Both the position numbers and the translations under genes were made by a program. From Rhizophlyctis rosea (taxonomy: Eukaryota; Chytridiomycota; Chytridiomycetes; Rhizophlyctidales; Rhizophlyctidaceae), in NCBI GenBank assembly GCA_027596075.1, contig JADGJC010000086.1, forward strand, positions 62,001 through 126,000: a stretch of DNA of 64,000 bases. The letters run 5' to 3'. Shown piece by piece: positions 62,398 through 64,000 of this stretch. Under the pieces are notes generated by a model. It searched no databases, was not told where the DNA came from, and saw only the letters and a program-made list of their open reading frames with translations. Positions within the stretch are counted from its first letter, which is position 1, and every line of letters starts with the position of its first letter.

Positions 62398-63324
62398 ATG
62401 CCTGCCTTCCGTTTCTCTTCCATCCTTCGCGCCGCGAAGAACCCCAAGGTGTACTTCGACATCAACGCCGGAGAACAGAAGCTTGGCCGGGTTGTTATGG
62501 AGGTACGACCCTGTCACACCTGTTTCGTTTTGAAGAAATCGTATTCGCCGTCTCACCTACTGCTTCTATCAAAAAACCCATCCAACCTTTAGCTCCGCGC
62601 TGACGTAACCCCCAAAACCGCCGAAAACTTCCGCGCTCTTTGCACTGGCGAGAAAGGTTTTGGTTACGCCGGATCAACGTTCCACCGCGTCATTCCCGTA
62701 AGATTCTGCATGCCATCTTACCCAGGCCCCCGCACCCGAAGCTGGATCATAACACTGACACTCTTCACGACATCACATCAGGGCTTCATGTGCCAAGGCG
62801 GTGACTTCACAAACCATAACGGCACGGGTGGCAAGTCAATCTATGGGGCCAAGTTCCCGGACGAGAACTTCACTTTGAAGCACACCGGTCCCGGCATTCT
62901 GTCCATGGTAAATAACACGTCAATTCGCCAGCCTATATATTCATGCACTTTTCCTCATCCTCCTCAATCCCGCCCATCAGGCCAACGCAGGCAAAAACAC
63001 CAACGGCAGCCAGTTCTTCATCTGCACAGCGCAAACTTCATGGTAAACAGAGCCTTCTTCCAATATCCACAAAGCACATTCCCCTAACTATCTTCTCATC
63101 GCTCATGCCTGTTCTACAGGTTGGACGGCGCTCACGTCGTTTTTGGTAAGGTCACTGAGGGATACGAGGTCATCGAGAAGGTAGAGTCCTTTGGCTCCCG
63201 GAACGGACAAACCAAGCAACGGATCACCATTGCGGAGGTAGGACATCTCACAAAGGCGTTATGGTCCGGCCCTATTACAGACAACCTAATCTGCATACAT
63301 TTTCAGAGTGGACAATTGGAGTAA
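62398..63324 (+). CDS. Cyclophilin-type peptidyl-prolyl isomerase
   Basis: Cyclophilins catalyse cis-trans isomerisation of X-Pro bonds and bind cyclosporin A. Exons, in order, give [100 protein letters not shown], then [14 protein letters not shown] and a final SGQLE. All active-site residues are present: Arg in FHRVIP, Phe/Met/Gln in GFMCQGGDF, Phe in SQFFI, and the cyclosporin-binding Trp, which is assembled across an intron (TCA TG | G). The first 12 residues ([12 protein letters not shown]) are basic and hydrophobic; this may be a weak mitochondrial signal or a short extension, so location is cytosolic or mitochondrial. Length is about 185 residues. Confidence 0.95.
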
Positions 63325-63600
63325 ACTTTGGGCTCATCATGTACATAATATACGGACTAAGCAGCACATGCAGATTTTGTCTCGGTTAGGGGGTTTGGCA
63401 GAACCGACGTATCCGACCATTTGCACCGCAAGGCGGATCCAAATGTTACAGGCAAAAGGCGTGAAAAAAGATATATCACATTCAAATCAAAAACAAAAAT
63501 CAATGCCCATCTACTGTGGGCAACACACACCACCCATCCCACATGTCCCTGCCACCCAACTCAAAAAAGCTCCAACAAGGATATTACTCAATCCCACAGC
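63325..63600. other. Convergent 3' spacer
   Basis: Holds the 3' UTRs of the cyclophilin gene and of the neighbouring minus-strand gene. No gene seen. Confidence 0.5.
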
Positions 63601-64000
63601 CTACCGACGCCGACTCCCACGCGGCGGCGGTCCCATGAAAGGCGGTGGCGGGCCCATCGGGTGTGCGTACGGATGGAACTAAATTCACGAGAAAAACGTT
63701 AGGCATTGCCTCGCATCTCGGAAATGAACTCAAACTCACCCCTCTTGGCGGCGGCCCCATATGCGGCGGTCCCCTCGGATACGGCGGCCCCATCATCGGC
63801 GGCATATCCATCGGCAAAAACTCCGGCGGCATGAACGGAGGCCCGGGGGGCGGCATGCGATCGTCTCGCGAGAGGCCACGACGGGGAGGACCGCGCGGTG
63901 GGGGTGCTATCAAACAAAACGACACCCCAAATGTCAATGACCAGATGATCACCATCACTCAGACATCCAAAAAGAAAACACTCACGTCTCTCGATCCTCT
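63600..64000 (-). CDS. C-terminal part of a Pro/Gly/Arg-rich protein (partial)
   Basis: The gene enters from beyond the right edge. Visible exons encode RGSRD, then an exon full of PPPRGPPRRG, MPPPGPPFMPPEFLPMDMPP and YPRGPPHMGPPPRG, and after an intron (acceptor near 63680) the last exon, HPYAHPMGPPPPFMGPPPRG followed by SRRR and a stop near 63602. RGG/PPPRG repeats of this type are common at the end of RNA-binding or splicing proteins and are usual sites of arginine methylation. The visible part has no domain that names the family. Confidence 0.65.

Overview
The window is nuclear DNA of a fungus. Nearly every gene is broken by short GT..AG introns of roughly 50-100 nt. Anthranilate synthase component II, indole-3-glycerol-phosphate synthase and phosphoribosylanthranilate isomerase are fused in one protein in the fungal order. 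The other recognisable genes are ordinary eukaryotic ones (SMC3, PIF1, DNA polymerase delta, cytochrome c, cyclophilin, Hpc2/ubinuclein). A Crinkler-like N-terminal domain and a bacterial-type I36-like secreted protein suggest an early-diverging lineage such as a chytrid; this is inference from gene content, not a phylogeny. There is one 10-N scaffold gap at 16420-16429.

Layout. 0-5 kb: a TATA-driven secreted Asn/Gly-repeat protein, then about 1.4 kb of degenerate 9-bp repeats and a lone 5S rRNA gene. 5-14 kb (minus strand): cohesin SMC3, PIF1 helicase, a small hypothetical gene. 15-17 kb (minus): a GRF zinc-finger/SAP nuclear protein with KSP repeats and an internal copy of the histone H3 tail; its reading frame is damaged in this assembly. 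17-21.4 kb (minus): TRP2 followed 86 bp later by TRP1, so the early tryptophan steps lie side by side. 21.6-31 kb: a six-exon basic protein, two PPR-like proteins, a MATH/BTB-like gene with an internal duplication, and a secreted I36-like protein. 31-41 kb: a secreted Cys-rich protein, a Crinkler-header/transmembrane/WD40 protein, a Kelch protein and JMJD6. 41-50 kb: a TatD hydrolase, cytochrome c, a very large RD/KE-rich nuclear protein and the PP1 inhibitor YPI1. 50-64 kb: Hpc2/ubinuclein, mitochondrial ribosomal protein uS4m, DNA polymerase delta, cyclophilin, and the 3' part of a Pro/Gly/Arg-rich protein that leaves the window.

Many genes act on chromatin or DNA (SMC3, PIF1, GRF/SAP protein, JMJD6, Hpc2, POL3), but nothing suggests a functional cluster except the TRP2-TRP1 pair. 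The most unusual signal is the H3-tail mimic at 16051-16083. Intron-exon structures were built by hand from frame continuity and splice motifs. Features of multi-exon genes span from start to stop codon, introns included.
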